In this document: one piece after another, positions 54,884 to 64,000 of the stretch
Numbering within the stretch: position 1 is the stretch's first letter
Layout: every line of letters starts with the position of its first letter
Assembly (NCBI GenBank): GCA_020205615.1
Contig: CM035165.1
Coordinates: 85,126,005 to 85,190,004, forward strand
DNA: 64,000 nt
Direction: 5' to 3'
Source of the DNA: Panax quinquefolius
Taxonomy: Eukaryota; Streptophyta; Magnoliopsida; Apiales; Araliaceae
The notes under the pieces: generated by a model
The model's database searches: none
Told to the model about the DNA's origin: nothing
What the model saw: the letters and a program-made list of their open reading frames with translations, nothing else
Translations under genes and position numbers: made by a program

Positions 54884-56300
54884 TGAGAAACCAAGTTCAA
54901 CGGGGATGGTGACTCCAAAGGCTGTCCCGGACAAGTCAAAGTCGGTGGGTCCTGGAAGGGCGTTTGTCGTGACTGCCGAAAAGGCGAGGAACCCGAACGA
55001 GGTTATCACGGGTAAGCTAATCATAAACTCTTGCGTAGTTTATACCTTATTAGATACCGGTTCTACCCATTCTTTTATCTCTCCCGCTTGTGCTCAACGT
55101 TTGAACTTGACTCAGGAGAAATTAGACCTTGACTTATCTTGAGAGACAGTTAGAGAAACTTTCATTACATCAATGCTGCTTATAAATCTTGTTTGATTCA
55201 AGTTGGTACCATCACATTACCTGCCAATCTTATTTCGTTGAAAATTCTTGCATTTGATGTGATTTTAGGGATTGATTGGTTAACCACGCATCATGCTAAA
55301 ATTGTCTGTTTTCGTAAGGTTGTTAGTTTTCATATTCCTAACCAACCTATTATGCGAATTCAAACAACCAAACCACTCAAGTCAATTACTGTCATATCAA
55401 GCCATAAAGCTATTCATTTATTAAAAAATGGATGTCAAGCTTTCTTTGCCCATGTCACGGACTTGAACAAAAACACGTCAGATTTGAATAATATTTCTGT
55501 TGTTTGTGAATTTCTTGACGTATTTCCTGAAGAACTTCCCGGTCTACCCCCAGAATGTGAAGTTGAATTCTTTATTGACCTTGAACCTGGTACAAAGCCC
55601 ATTTCTAAAACCTCATATCGAATGGCTCCTATTGAACTTCAGGAGTTAAAGGTCCAACTTCAGGAGTTATTGGACATCGGTTTTATTCGTCCTAATACAT
55701 CTCCTTGGTGTGCTCCTGTGTTATTCGTAAAGAAGAAAGACGGGAGTATGCGACTTTGTATTGAGTACCGAGAATTGAACCATGCCACCATCAAGAATAG
55801 GTATCTGTTACCTCACATTGATGACATGTTTGACCAGTTGCAAGGAGCACAATTCTTTTCAAAGATCGATATTCGTTCTGGATATCATCAGCTGAAGATT
55901 AAAAGCGAGGATATTCCAAAGGCGCCTTCGTAACTCCCCAGACGGGCATTATGAATTCTTAGTCATGTCTTTTGGATTGACTAATACTCCTGTCGCTTTC
56001 ATGGATATGATGAACCATGTATTCAAGGAATATTTGGATCAGTTCGTTGTTGTCTTTATTGACGACATCCTTATCTATTCCAAAAGCCGTGAAGATCATG
56101 AGCACCATTTGAAGCTGGTACTGGAAAGGCTTCGTGATAACAAGCTATATGCCAAGCTGAAGAAATGCGAGTTCTGGATTGAGGAAGTAGCATTCCTTGG
56201 GCATGTGTTGTCAAAACATGGAGTATTTGTCGACCCGACGAAAATTGAAGCCATACAAAGTTGGGAGCAACCGAAGAAGTACATAGCTTTCTGGGCTTAG
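54884..56300 (+). pseudogene. pol: A5 protease and reverse transcriptase (broken)
   Basis: Protease 54906-55142 with an intact LLDTGSTHSFIS, then a frameshift. 55193-55933 has [28 protein letters not shown] (one Asp to Glu change at DYREL) and [15 protein letters not shown] gap at about 55930-55960, then 55965-56300 with [12 protein letters not shown], catalytic FIDD in [14 protein letters not shown], and the tether start [11 protein letters not shown]. Three frames are used (0, 2, 0), so at least two shifts. Active-site motifs of both enzymes survive. Confidence 0.88.
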
Positions 56301-56830
56301 CTGGTTATTATCGGAGATTCGTGGAAGGATTTTCTCGAATCGCTACTCCGTTAACTCAGCTGACTCACAAAGATATAAAATTTGGTTGGAGCGAGGATTG
56401 TGAGAAGAGTTTTTAAGAACTCAAGAGAAGACTCATTTCGGCACCTGTTCTGACAATACCATCTAGTTTGGATGGATTTGTTATCTACAGCGATGCTTCA
56501 GGCAAAGGGTTATGATGTGTTCTCATGCAACATGGGAAAGTCATAGCCTATGCCTCGCGACAACTTAAAGAATATGAGAGGAATTATCCTACTCATGATT
56601 TGGAGTTAGCGTGCAGCCGTTTTTTGCGTTGAAGATCTGGAGACACTACCTGTATGGGGAGAAAGTGGAGATCTATACAGATCATAAAAGCCTCAAATAT
56701 TTCTTCACCCAAAAGGAACTCAACATGCGGCAACGAGTTTGGCTCGAGATGTTGAAAGATTATGATCATACCATCCACTATCATCCTGGAAAAGCAAATG
56801 TGGTAGCTGACGCATTGGGTAGAAGATAAT
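56301..56830 (+). pseudogene. pol: A5 RNase H (broken)
   Basis: The frame shifts at about 56275 (codons lost in the tether) and again near 56410 (TAA) and 56512 (TGA). 56611-56829 is open: [46 protein letters not shown]. The YSDAS part lies near 56490 in a different frame. Confidence 0.85.
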
Positions 56831-56849
56831 ATGCGGGTACGAGTGCAAT

Positions 56850-57488
56850 GTTGTTAACACAAAGGCCCATTTTGTATGACTTGCAAAGGACGGAGATAGA
56901 GTTAAAGGCTCCAAGTACCAACGTGATGATATCAAACATACGAGTAAAACTGACTTTAATCTATAAAGTTAAAGTTGCTCAAGCTACGGACATGGAGCTG
57001 ATGCGTATGAAGAAGAAAGTGCAAGAAGGTGCTATTCCAGAAACAAGAATCGATGAAGAAGGAATACTTCGAGTCAACTCCAGAATTTGTGTTCGTAACG
57101 ATTCTGACTTGAAGCATAGAATTATGATGGAGTCACACAACTCACCGTTTTCAATCCATCCTGGGAGTACCAAAATGTATCATGATCTTCGACATACATT
57201 TGGTGGAGCAATATGAAGAGAGAGGTCGCGGAGTTTATCTCAAGGTGTTTAACTTGTCAATGTGTAAAGGCGGAACATCAAGTGCCAAAGGGTCCATTGC
57301 AACCACTTGAGATTCCGACATGGAAGTGGGAACACATTACTATGGATTTCGATACGAGTCTTCCCAAGGTTTCTCAAGGCATATATGCGATTTGGGTTAT
57401 TGTTGATAGATTATCAAGTCTTCCCATTTCTTGCCTATACTGGAGACTTATTCCCTTGAACGTCTTGCTAGTATGTACGTGAATGAGA
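56850..57488 (+). pseudogene. pol: A5 integrase, part before D
   Basis: 56848-57216 is open with the linker and HPGSTKMYHDLRHTF; a one-base loss then shifts to 57213-57482 with CLTCQCVKAEHQV and the first catalytic Asp at 57345-57347 (TMDFDTSLP). The sequence runs to the codons for YVNEIV, where D is inserted. Confidence 0.87.
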
Positions 57489-57493
57489 TTGTG
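57489..57493. other. D target-site duplication, left copy (TTGTG)
   Basis: TTGTG before TGTAACATTCC; the same five bases follow D at 60628-60632. Removing D and one copy restores the integrase codons [10 protein letters not shown]. Confidence 0.9.
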
Positions 57494-60400
57494 TGTAACA
57501 TTCCAGAATTTTAAATTATAATATTAAATATTTATTGATTTATATAAATATTTAATGGATATGTTTATTGTTGAATAAATAATTGTTCAATTTGAGTTGA
57601 TGTGGTTTAGTTAATTATGTGTTGATTAAATAATTAAATATTGAATAAATAAATTTGAGTTGATGTGGTTTAGTTAATTATTTGTTGAATAAATAATTAA
57701 GGAGCTAAGAAAATTAATTGTTATGAGGTTATATACTAATTTAATTTAATAATTAAGTTAGAGAGCTAATAATGATTAAATTAATTATAATATTTTAATT
57801 AGATTTTGTAATTAAAATAAGGTGTTAGTTGGATTAAATAAAATTATAATTATAAAGAAATTATAGTTTTGTGATAATGATTTACGTGTTAAAGTAATTT
57901 AATAGATTAATATTTGAATTGACTAAATTGATTATTTAATTTATTAGAAGTGTGACAAATAACCTTGCTATAAAGGAGTTATTAAAATAAATTAAGGGAG
58001 TTTAATTCAGTTTTGCCAAACAAAGCCTATTGTCTATTAAGTCTTTATACAAATTGTGTTTTTCCAAACAAGGCATAAGGATTAATTGATTATAATTTTA
58101 GTGGTTAGCCAAACAAGCCTTATGGCTTTTGATTTTCAAATAAAACATAACTGATATAATTATATCTATACATATATTATATAATTAATATATATTATTA
58201 CTCTATATAAGTTATATTATTCTACGTATGTTAGAAGAGAAAAGAAAGACTCAGTTGAAGAAAAGGGAGAGAAGAAGAATACAGAAAATATTTGAGAAAA
58301 CTCTAGAAAGAAAGTGAGTGATTTCTAATAGGTTTTGAGAAAGAAATTGGGAAAAGAAGCTTGAGAATCCAAGATAGCTATCATCTTCTTAATCAAAGGT
58401 AGGATCTTAATCCTTTTATTTTTATAATTAGTTTTCCTCTTCTAAAAAGTTCTTTGTAAAAATCTTCATGAAGGATAAATTGTTTGTTATATATGGCTTT
58501 ATATGATAAATTAGTGTTGTGAAACTAATTTCATTAGTTTATATATGAGCATAGTCAATGAATTGATGTATGTATACAATTTGTGAAGAAAAATATATTA
58601 CTGAGTGTTCATATGAAAATATATATGAATATGGCTTAGTTTAAAGTAAAAATTAAGGTTTAATTAGTTGTTAAATTGATAAATTGACTATTGAATTTGA
58701 TAGAGTATGTATAATCATAACCATGGTATTTTGAATTTACTGTTTTGGTTGAAAAACAAAATCACAGTGTTGATTTTTATTAAAAATATCAAAAATGGAG
58801 TTTTTATCAAAAACAATGAAATTGGTTGTTGTAATGTTGATGTTTATGTTATTATATATGTTAAGACATGTTAAGAGTATCAAAATTATGTTTATATGAA
58901 GTCTATATGTGAATTACATGTTAATTAGCTTATTAGATTGGAGCTTGTAGGCCAATTTGGCTTTTTGTTCATGCTGTTGTCGAGCTTGGTAGCCGGAGTT
59001 ACGGACTCTGTTGAAATACTGACCAAAGAAGACAAGTTTCACAACCATAATGCCAATCTTTGGCTCTGTGACTTCATGGCCATGACAAGATTTCGGTCAA
59101 TGGTGGCAGTCACCAACCACAAGTAGAATCGAAAGCTTGCATGAAAGTTAGCGTAATGGTCCAGCAGGTTTTAGTTTGTTACATAAATTTTAAAAATAAA
59201 AGTTATGTGTTAATAATAGGACTGTTAAATGATGATTTCAGTAGTATTAAACTATGAATGAGCATGTTATCAAGGGTTAATTAGTATTAGCATAGTTTGA
59301 TTATGTGAATTGGTAATTTAACCTACATGATGTATATACTTGTTTGTTTAGATATAAAATGTTGGTAATAACTAATTATGTCATGATAACATATGTATAG
59401 GGTATTGATTCAAGTTGTAAGGTTTAGCTTGTGCTCAAGGCAAGTTCTTTATCTCTAAAACTTCATTATGCGAGTTTGATTTTGTTGAGTACATTATTGT
59501 TTTGAATTCAATTTGAATTACACAAATGGCTAACTCTATACTTTCGTAGAGCTAGACAGTTTATTATTGAGAAAGCTCTTGTATCTAATTGTTCATAGGT
59601 ATGCAAGTATTCTAAATCGTATATTTAGTATTGAGCAAGTTTCTTTAATATGTAACTTGTTATTTAGCATGCAATCGCTATATTTTCATATTCTAGTGTT
59701 GAACAACTCTATCGTTCAAATTACTATTCATTATGCATGCTTGGTATCCAATTCTCAATAACTTTGAATTAATATTGTTTAAAGCAAATTATGATATGAT
59801 TATTCAATGCTTATGCTATTAGATTATTCCTAAATCATGATGTTAATTTACAAATATCAACTCAGTTATGAATATTCCATAGCATACAGTTATTTCTTTT
59901 GTAATCAACTAATCCTTAGTTGATTACCGTTGAATTCTAAATTACCCTGTAATGTATCCAAACCAAACTTACTTTGGTGCGGACTTGTATTCTAAATACT
60001 GAGATGAACAACTCTTTTATTAGAGGTTTACGCTTAGCGTTGAAATGATTGTGCACAATACATTGTACGAAGGGTTGATCCCCCTAAGTACGTGGAGTCC
60101 TTATAGTCTTATGACTGTTAAAGTTAAAGTTGAAAGATTACTTATAACTGTGGACATGATTCGTCGTCAGTAGACCCTCAGTAGTATGTTTAAAATGTTA
60201 ATAGAAACTATCATTCAGTTCTATTGAACCTATTTCTGTCAAAGGTTGTAATGTTGTAAAGTATTTATTCTTATTTCAAGTGAGCTTTGTTTGCTCACTC
60301 TTGCATATTATATATTTATTGCAGCTAAGGTTGAGAAGGTCAATGAACTGACCACTAGCAGAGGAAAGGGAAAAATGTACAAGTGATGAAGACTTGTAAT

Positions 60401-60627
60401 TTTATTTTTATCGTTATAGACTTTTGAATGATGTAATAATTTAATTTTCGCATTTGAATGATTGAAATTAAAGGTTAGATAACCTGGGATATTTTTATTT
60501 AAGTTTAATCCTGTATGGGCAGGTTTTATTATTCAATTTTATTATGATTGGGTAGTTAGAAATGAATTTTGATTAAGTGAACACCAAATCTTGAGGAAAT
60601 GCAGTACCAGGATTTGGGGGTGTCACA
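57494..60627 (+). repeat. D: solo LTR inside A5 integrase
   Basis: It starts TGTAACATTCCAG and ends GGATTTGGGGGTGTCACA, 3.13 kb, with TTGTG duplications and no internal region, so unequal recombination between its two LTRs probably removed the body. The end is like the B LTR end; the start is less so. Donor-like AAAG|GTAGGATC at 58399 and TTGCTCACTCTTGC..TTATTGCAG ending 60324 resemble the other families. A short ORF at 58938-59126 lies where the two B LTRs differ most. I see no gene. Confidence 0.92.
58399..60324 (+). other. putative leader intron of D
   Basis: Donor CAAAG|GTAGGATC, branch-like GCTCAC about 30 bases before the acceptor TATTTATTGCAG. Confidence 0.42.
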
Positions 60628-60632
60628 TTGTG

Positions 60633-61559
60633 AGATTGCATGGCATGCCAATATCCATAGTTTTGGATCGTGACCCAAGATTCACTTCACGATTTTGGGT
60701 TAGCTTGCAGAAAGCTATGGGCACGGATTTACGATTCAGTTCGGTATACCATCCTCAAACGGACGGACAATCAGAGAGGACTATTCAAACTCTTGAAGAT
60801 CTATTAAGACTCTGTGTCATAGATTTCAAAGGGAGTTGGGATAAGTAACTACCATTGGTGGAATTCTCCTACAACAACAGTTATCAAGCAAGTATAGGCA
60901 TGGCTCCATTTGAAGCATTATATGGACGAAAATGCCGTTCTCCAGTATGCTGGGCTGAGGTGGGTGAAGCAACATTGTTGGGACCAGAATTGGTACGCAT
61001 AACTATAGAGAAGATCCAAATGATCCGATAATGTATACAAACGACACAGGATCGACAAAAGAGTTATGCGGATCTTCATCGAAAAGACGTGGAATTTAAT
61101 ATTGGGGATCATGTATTGTTACGTATCGCGCCATGGAATGGAGTCACGAGATTTGGGAAGAGAGGAAAGCTCAATCCAAGATTTGTTGTTCCATTTGAGA
61201 TTCTTGACCGAATAGGATATGTGGCCTATAGACTCGCATTACCTCCAAGCATATCTCGTGTTCATAATGTTTTTCACATATCTATGCTTCATAAATATGT
61301 GAAAGACCCGAACCACATTATTGAATTTGAACTAGACAAGATAGCCGAAGATTTAACGTACGAGGAGGTACCTGTTAAGATCTTGGATAGGAAAGAGCAT
61401 GTCCTACGCACCAAGGTTATACCACAAGTTAAGGTTTTGTGGAGAAACCAAGCTATTGAAGAAATGACCTGGGTGTTGGAATCAGAAATGAAAGCGAGGT
61501 ATCCTCACCTTTTCGAAACAACAGGTACGTACATCAATTTCGAGGATGAAATTTCATAA
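60633..61559 (+). pseudogene. pol: A5 integrase, part after D, with chromodomain-like tail
   Basis: The second catalytic Asp is at 60666-60668 (VLDRDPRF) and the Glu at 60774-60776 ([12 protein letters not shown]). A TAA at about 60846 follows GSWDK, and a further stop lies near 61030. 61089-61559 is open (156 codons): FGKRGKLNPRFVVPF, then VKVLWRNQAIEEMTWVLESEM and the end NFEDEIS. Before D inserted, this integrase kept all three DDE residues. Confidence 0.88.
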
Positions 61560-61570
61560 GGAGAGGAGGT
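61555..61570 (+). other. A5 polypurine tract
   Basis: CATAAGGAGAGGAGGT directly before TGTAAGACCCC. Confidence 0.87.
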
Positions 61571-62212
61571 TGTAAGACCCCAACTTATTATAAATAAAAT
61601 CAAATTTCCTCTAATTATTATTTTGAATAATAAGGTGTTAAATTTATATAATGTTTTGGTTATGGGTGAAATGTGAAAATTTTGCAAAATAAATAAGTGG
61701 TTATAAAATATTCATTGTGTCGGGGAATATTCGTTTGGTCGTGGAATATTCTTTCTGTCGAAGAATATTCGTACGACGGCGCAACCATTTGTGGGCCCCA
61801 TAACGGAAAATGGTCTGATGAAGAAAACGACAAGTTTGAGTTTTTATAAATAACGGCGTAATTGTTATCGTTAACACTGTTGGAATACCCGGTGGTTAAA
61901 ATACAGTAATACACGTGGTTGCATAAAAAAGTAATACAGATTATTTGCGAGATTTTGAAATTATTGATTCTTACGTAAGAAGGCACTACTCAATAATTGT
62001 TACAGTAATTACTGTTTAATATTTTATTTTATTGATTCAATAATTGCCGCGTTGATATTTTATATTATTGTTGTTTCAATAATTGTCACTGCACAGTATT
62101 TTACAATATCAGATCAATAATTCATATTATTTGAATAATAATACTAGATAGCATTATTGGCAATGTCTAGAAAGTTCTGTCAAGGAGAGGTTTGGTCACC
62201 TAATTGCGCGCT

Positions 62213-62231
62213 AATAAGGAGAAATCCTTAT
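62213..62231 (+). promoter_or_regulatory. U3 stem-loop, LTR 61571
   Basis: AATAAGGAGAAATCCTTAT, perfect stem with GAAA loop, followed by CGGAAAGC as in the others. Confidence 0.7.
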
Positions 62232-62755
62232 CGGAAAGCACCCTCTTTCTTGGGAACGGCCTGGTTGTCATTATTGTTATTCTGTAATATTATTTATGAA
62301 TAATTATTTATTGATTTATATGAGAAGGAAATATTTATTTTATGTGGATATAAATGATGGATTTATTTATTTTATGTGGTTATAAATGAAGGAATTAATG
62401 CTGAGGTGTTTTATCAGTATTTTGTCGGAAGGAAGGTATTGAAAATCGTCCGTATGTGGATTTCGGTATTTTTTCGTTTGGAATTTGGAAAAACTTAAAC
62501 TTACAAAGTTGTAGAGAATTTAATTTCCTATGGAATAGACATGAGATTTGAATTTTTCTGATAAAAGGGCTATTTATTATGAATTATTGAAGTTTCAAAA
62601 ATAAATGTTTTTATTAAAAATATGGTGGGCCCCACTTTTGGTGGGTGAGTAATGAAATGTGCTGGAATTTATTTTCAAAAGTGGTGGGCTTGGATAGTAG
62701 CAGGTAAAGCCATCAGGTAGCAGGTTAGTCTGTTATGGCGTTCTAAACATTTTCC

Positions 62756-62763
62756 TATAAATA
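62756..62763 (+). promoter_or_regulatory. TATA box, LTR 61571
   Basis: TATAAATA in TTTTCCTATAAATAGGG. Confidence 0.62.
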
Positions 62764-63045
62764 GGGTGCTTAGTTAGAATTGAAAATCACACCAGAAACA
62801 AGTTTTCTCTCTTTCTTTCTCTATATTATCGAGCGTATTTTGTGAGTATTTAGATACTTTGTGAGTTGTTATTCATCGCTGGCAAGTTTCTTCAAATTTT
62901 ATATCGATATTTCAATCGTAAGTATTTGTTATTTTGAGGTAAGGGATGTTATTTTGTTCAGTAAATGATATTATTTTTTCAATATCATTATGCCAAAATA
63001 TTGGTATGAACATTTTATCAAATTTTGAACTTTTTGTGTTGGGGT

Positions 63046-63093
63046 TACTATTCACTATTATTATACGACACTATTCTATTCACGAATACGACA
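63046..63093 (+). repeat. ACTATTCAC minisatellite, LTR 61571 (short)
   Basis: Three to four ACTATTCAC-type units, some separated by ATACGAC. Confidence 0.75.
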
Positions 63094-63344
63094 CTATTCA
63101 TTCAATGAAAAAAATGAAATTTTTTTTTTTTGTCCAAGATGTCTATTATGGTTACTATCTTTGATCAGATCCATGTTTTGATCTTTATTTTTGAATTTCG
63201 CTTCACAATTTGTTATTATGGAGTATTATTGAACTTGATAAACTATAATACTTAATCCCTAATATTTGTTCTTTTTATCTCATCGGATTCGCTTTTCTTT
63301 AAGATATTTTTCATCATCCTCAATCCTAAATGATGATATTAATG

Positions 63345-63500
63345 AATATCTTTGGCCAGAAAAGTGAAAAGATGAATGATTAATCGATGAATATCTTTGG
63401 CCGTAGTGCAAAGATGAACAAGTGTTGAGATGAACATGACGACTAACCTGGTGATACAAATGAATATCTTTGGCCTGTAGTGCAAAAAGATGAATATTTG
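63345..63500 (+). repeat. leader hairpins, LTR 61571
   Basis: Three copies of ATCTTTGGCCnGTAGTGCAAAGAT-type sequence, the first worn. Confidence 0.75.
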
Positions 63501-64000
63501 ATTCAAGATGTATATTGATTGATGTTACAGGATAAAATATTGATGATGGACTTTTAAATTTGAAGAAGATAGTAGAATTCTTTCTCTACTTGACTCTTCT
63601 AATGGATTGTTGTTCCACTGCAGTTGTTGATCTAAAACTTGTTGACTATTATATTTTATCAGATTTTTCCTTGTTGAAGACTAATGATAAATTGTTGTAT
63701 ATTATCTTAGTCATAATATTCTTTACTGGGCTAGTTGAGCTCACCCTTTTCCTTTTTGTTCCATTTTTCTTCTCAGGAGGTGAGAACATAGCAGGAACTA
63801 GCCGGGGTATGGAGTGATGGTTCAAGATAGTTGTTTTAGTAGTCCTCACTATTTTGTAAAATAGTGTATCAATAATTGTAATGAGGACTCCTTTTGAGTT
63901 TGTATACTCTCTATTAGACAATAGTTGTATTCAAACTCACAGTATATGTGTTGTCGTATTTTGCACGACAATTGTATTACTGAAGTTGTATTTGTTTCTG

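Larger units (their letters stand above)
54883..61570 (+). mobile_element. A5: plus-strand family-A element split by solo LTR D
   Basis: It starts abruptly just upstream of protease, runs through RT, RNase H and integrase, is split at 57494-60627 by D, and ends in a polypurine tract and a beta LTR at 61571. The upstream LTR is alpha, so the left side is a recombination join. Confidence 0.9.
62939..63776 (+). other. putative leader intron of LTR 61571
   Basis: Donor TTTTGAG|GTAAGGG (a second donor-like GTAAGTAT lies about 20 bases upstream). Branch-like GAGCTCACCC, a long pyrimidine tract and TTCTTCTCAG| at 63776. This is the clearest donor/acceptor pair of the window; 838 bases. Confidence 0.5.
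61571..64000 (+). repeat. A5 3' LTR (beta subtype), cut by window end
   Basis: It starts with an intact TGTAAGACCCC. Stem-loop 62213-62231, TATA 62756-62763, donor 62939, minisatellite 63046-63093, hairpins 63345-63500, GAGCTCACCC at 63736, acceptor 63776. It follows L1 and A2 LTR order. The final 60-odd bases expected before the CACA end lie outside the window. Confidence 0.9.

Noticed and set aside
58938..59126. 62-codon frame in solo LTR D with a possible membrane start (MELVGQFGFLFMLLSSLVAG)
   Set aside because: Single, short, inside an LTR, and not matched in B or C; chance is likely.
63560..63817. 85-codon frame with membrane-like segments near the right edge
   Set aside because: It runs across the conserved non-coding LTR block with the GAGCTCACCC box and is not kept in L1 or A2.

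Overview
This window looks like repetitive nuclear DNA from a flowering plant, probably a eudicot. It is strongly AT-rich and built almost entirely of LTR retrotransposons. Primer-binding sites resemble the initiator-Met tRNA complement, integrase C-termini look chromodomain-like, and target duplications are 5 bp. I found no convincing host gene, tRNA, rRNA or satellite array. Names such as A1, B and D are local labels, not database families. Similarity statements come from reading aligned stretches by eye.

Layout. 1-7653 is A1, a decayed minus-strand Ty3/gypsy (Tekay/Del-like) element that runs off the left edge and ends in its 5' LTR (4748-7653). It abuts, head to head, a plus-strand LTR called L1 (7654-11535). 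11536-18021 is A2, a minus-strand relative missing its 3' half. From 18022 to the right edge is a chain of plus-strand family-A copies: A3 (gag 18022-18684, pol 42623-46065), LTR 46066-49644, the deletion derivative A4 (49645-52093), LTR 52094-54882, A5 (54883-61570), and LTR 61571 onward. Family A has two LTR subtypes. Alpha LTRs are in A1, 46066 and 52094. Beta LTRs are in L1, A2 and 61571.

Nest. A3 is split by B, a different minus-strand Ty3/gypsy element (18685-42622, duplication GAGGT). B is itself hit twice. Element C (26651-29982, duplication GGTCT) sits in its leader, inside an extra pre-gag reading frame. A Ty1/copia element E (31321-40566, duplication AGTTT) sits in its 5' LTR. A5 is split inside integrase by solo LTR D (57494-60627, duplication TTGTG). 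Insertion order is A3, then B, then C and E.

How the parts work. The elements carry the usual gag, protease, reverse transcriptase/RNase H and integrase, all broken to some degree. The A3 pol is best kept: one frame of about 3.4 kb with eight stops and no frameshift. The most interesting non-coding signals are in the LTRs: (1) a putative leader intron, with a donor downstream of the TATA box and a branch-point-like GCTCAC plus acceptor near the LTR end, seen in families A, B, C and D; (2) tandem hairpins in that leader with a covarying base pair; (3) a conserved U3 stem-loop with a GAAA loop; (4) in B, an acidic, coiled-coil-like pre-gag ORF whose frame reads straight through the site of element C.
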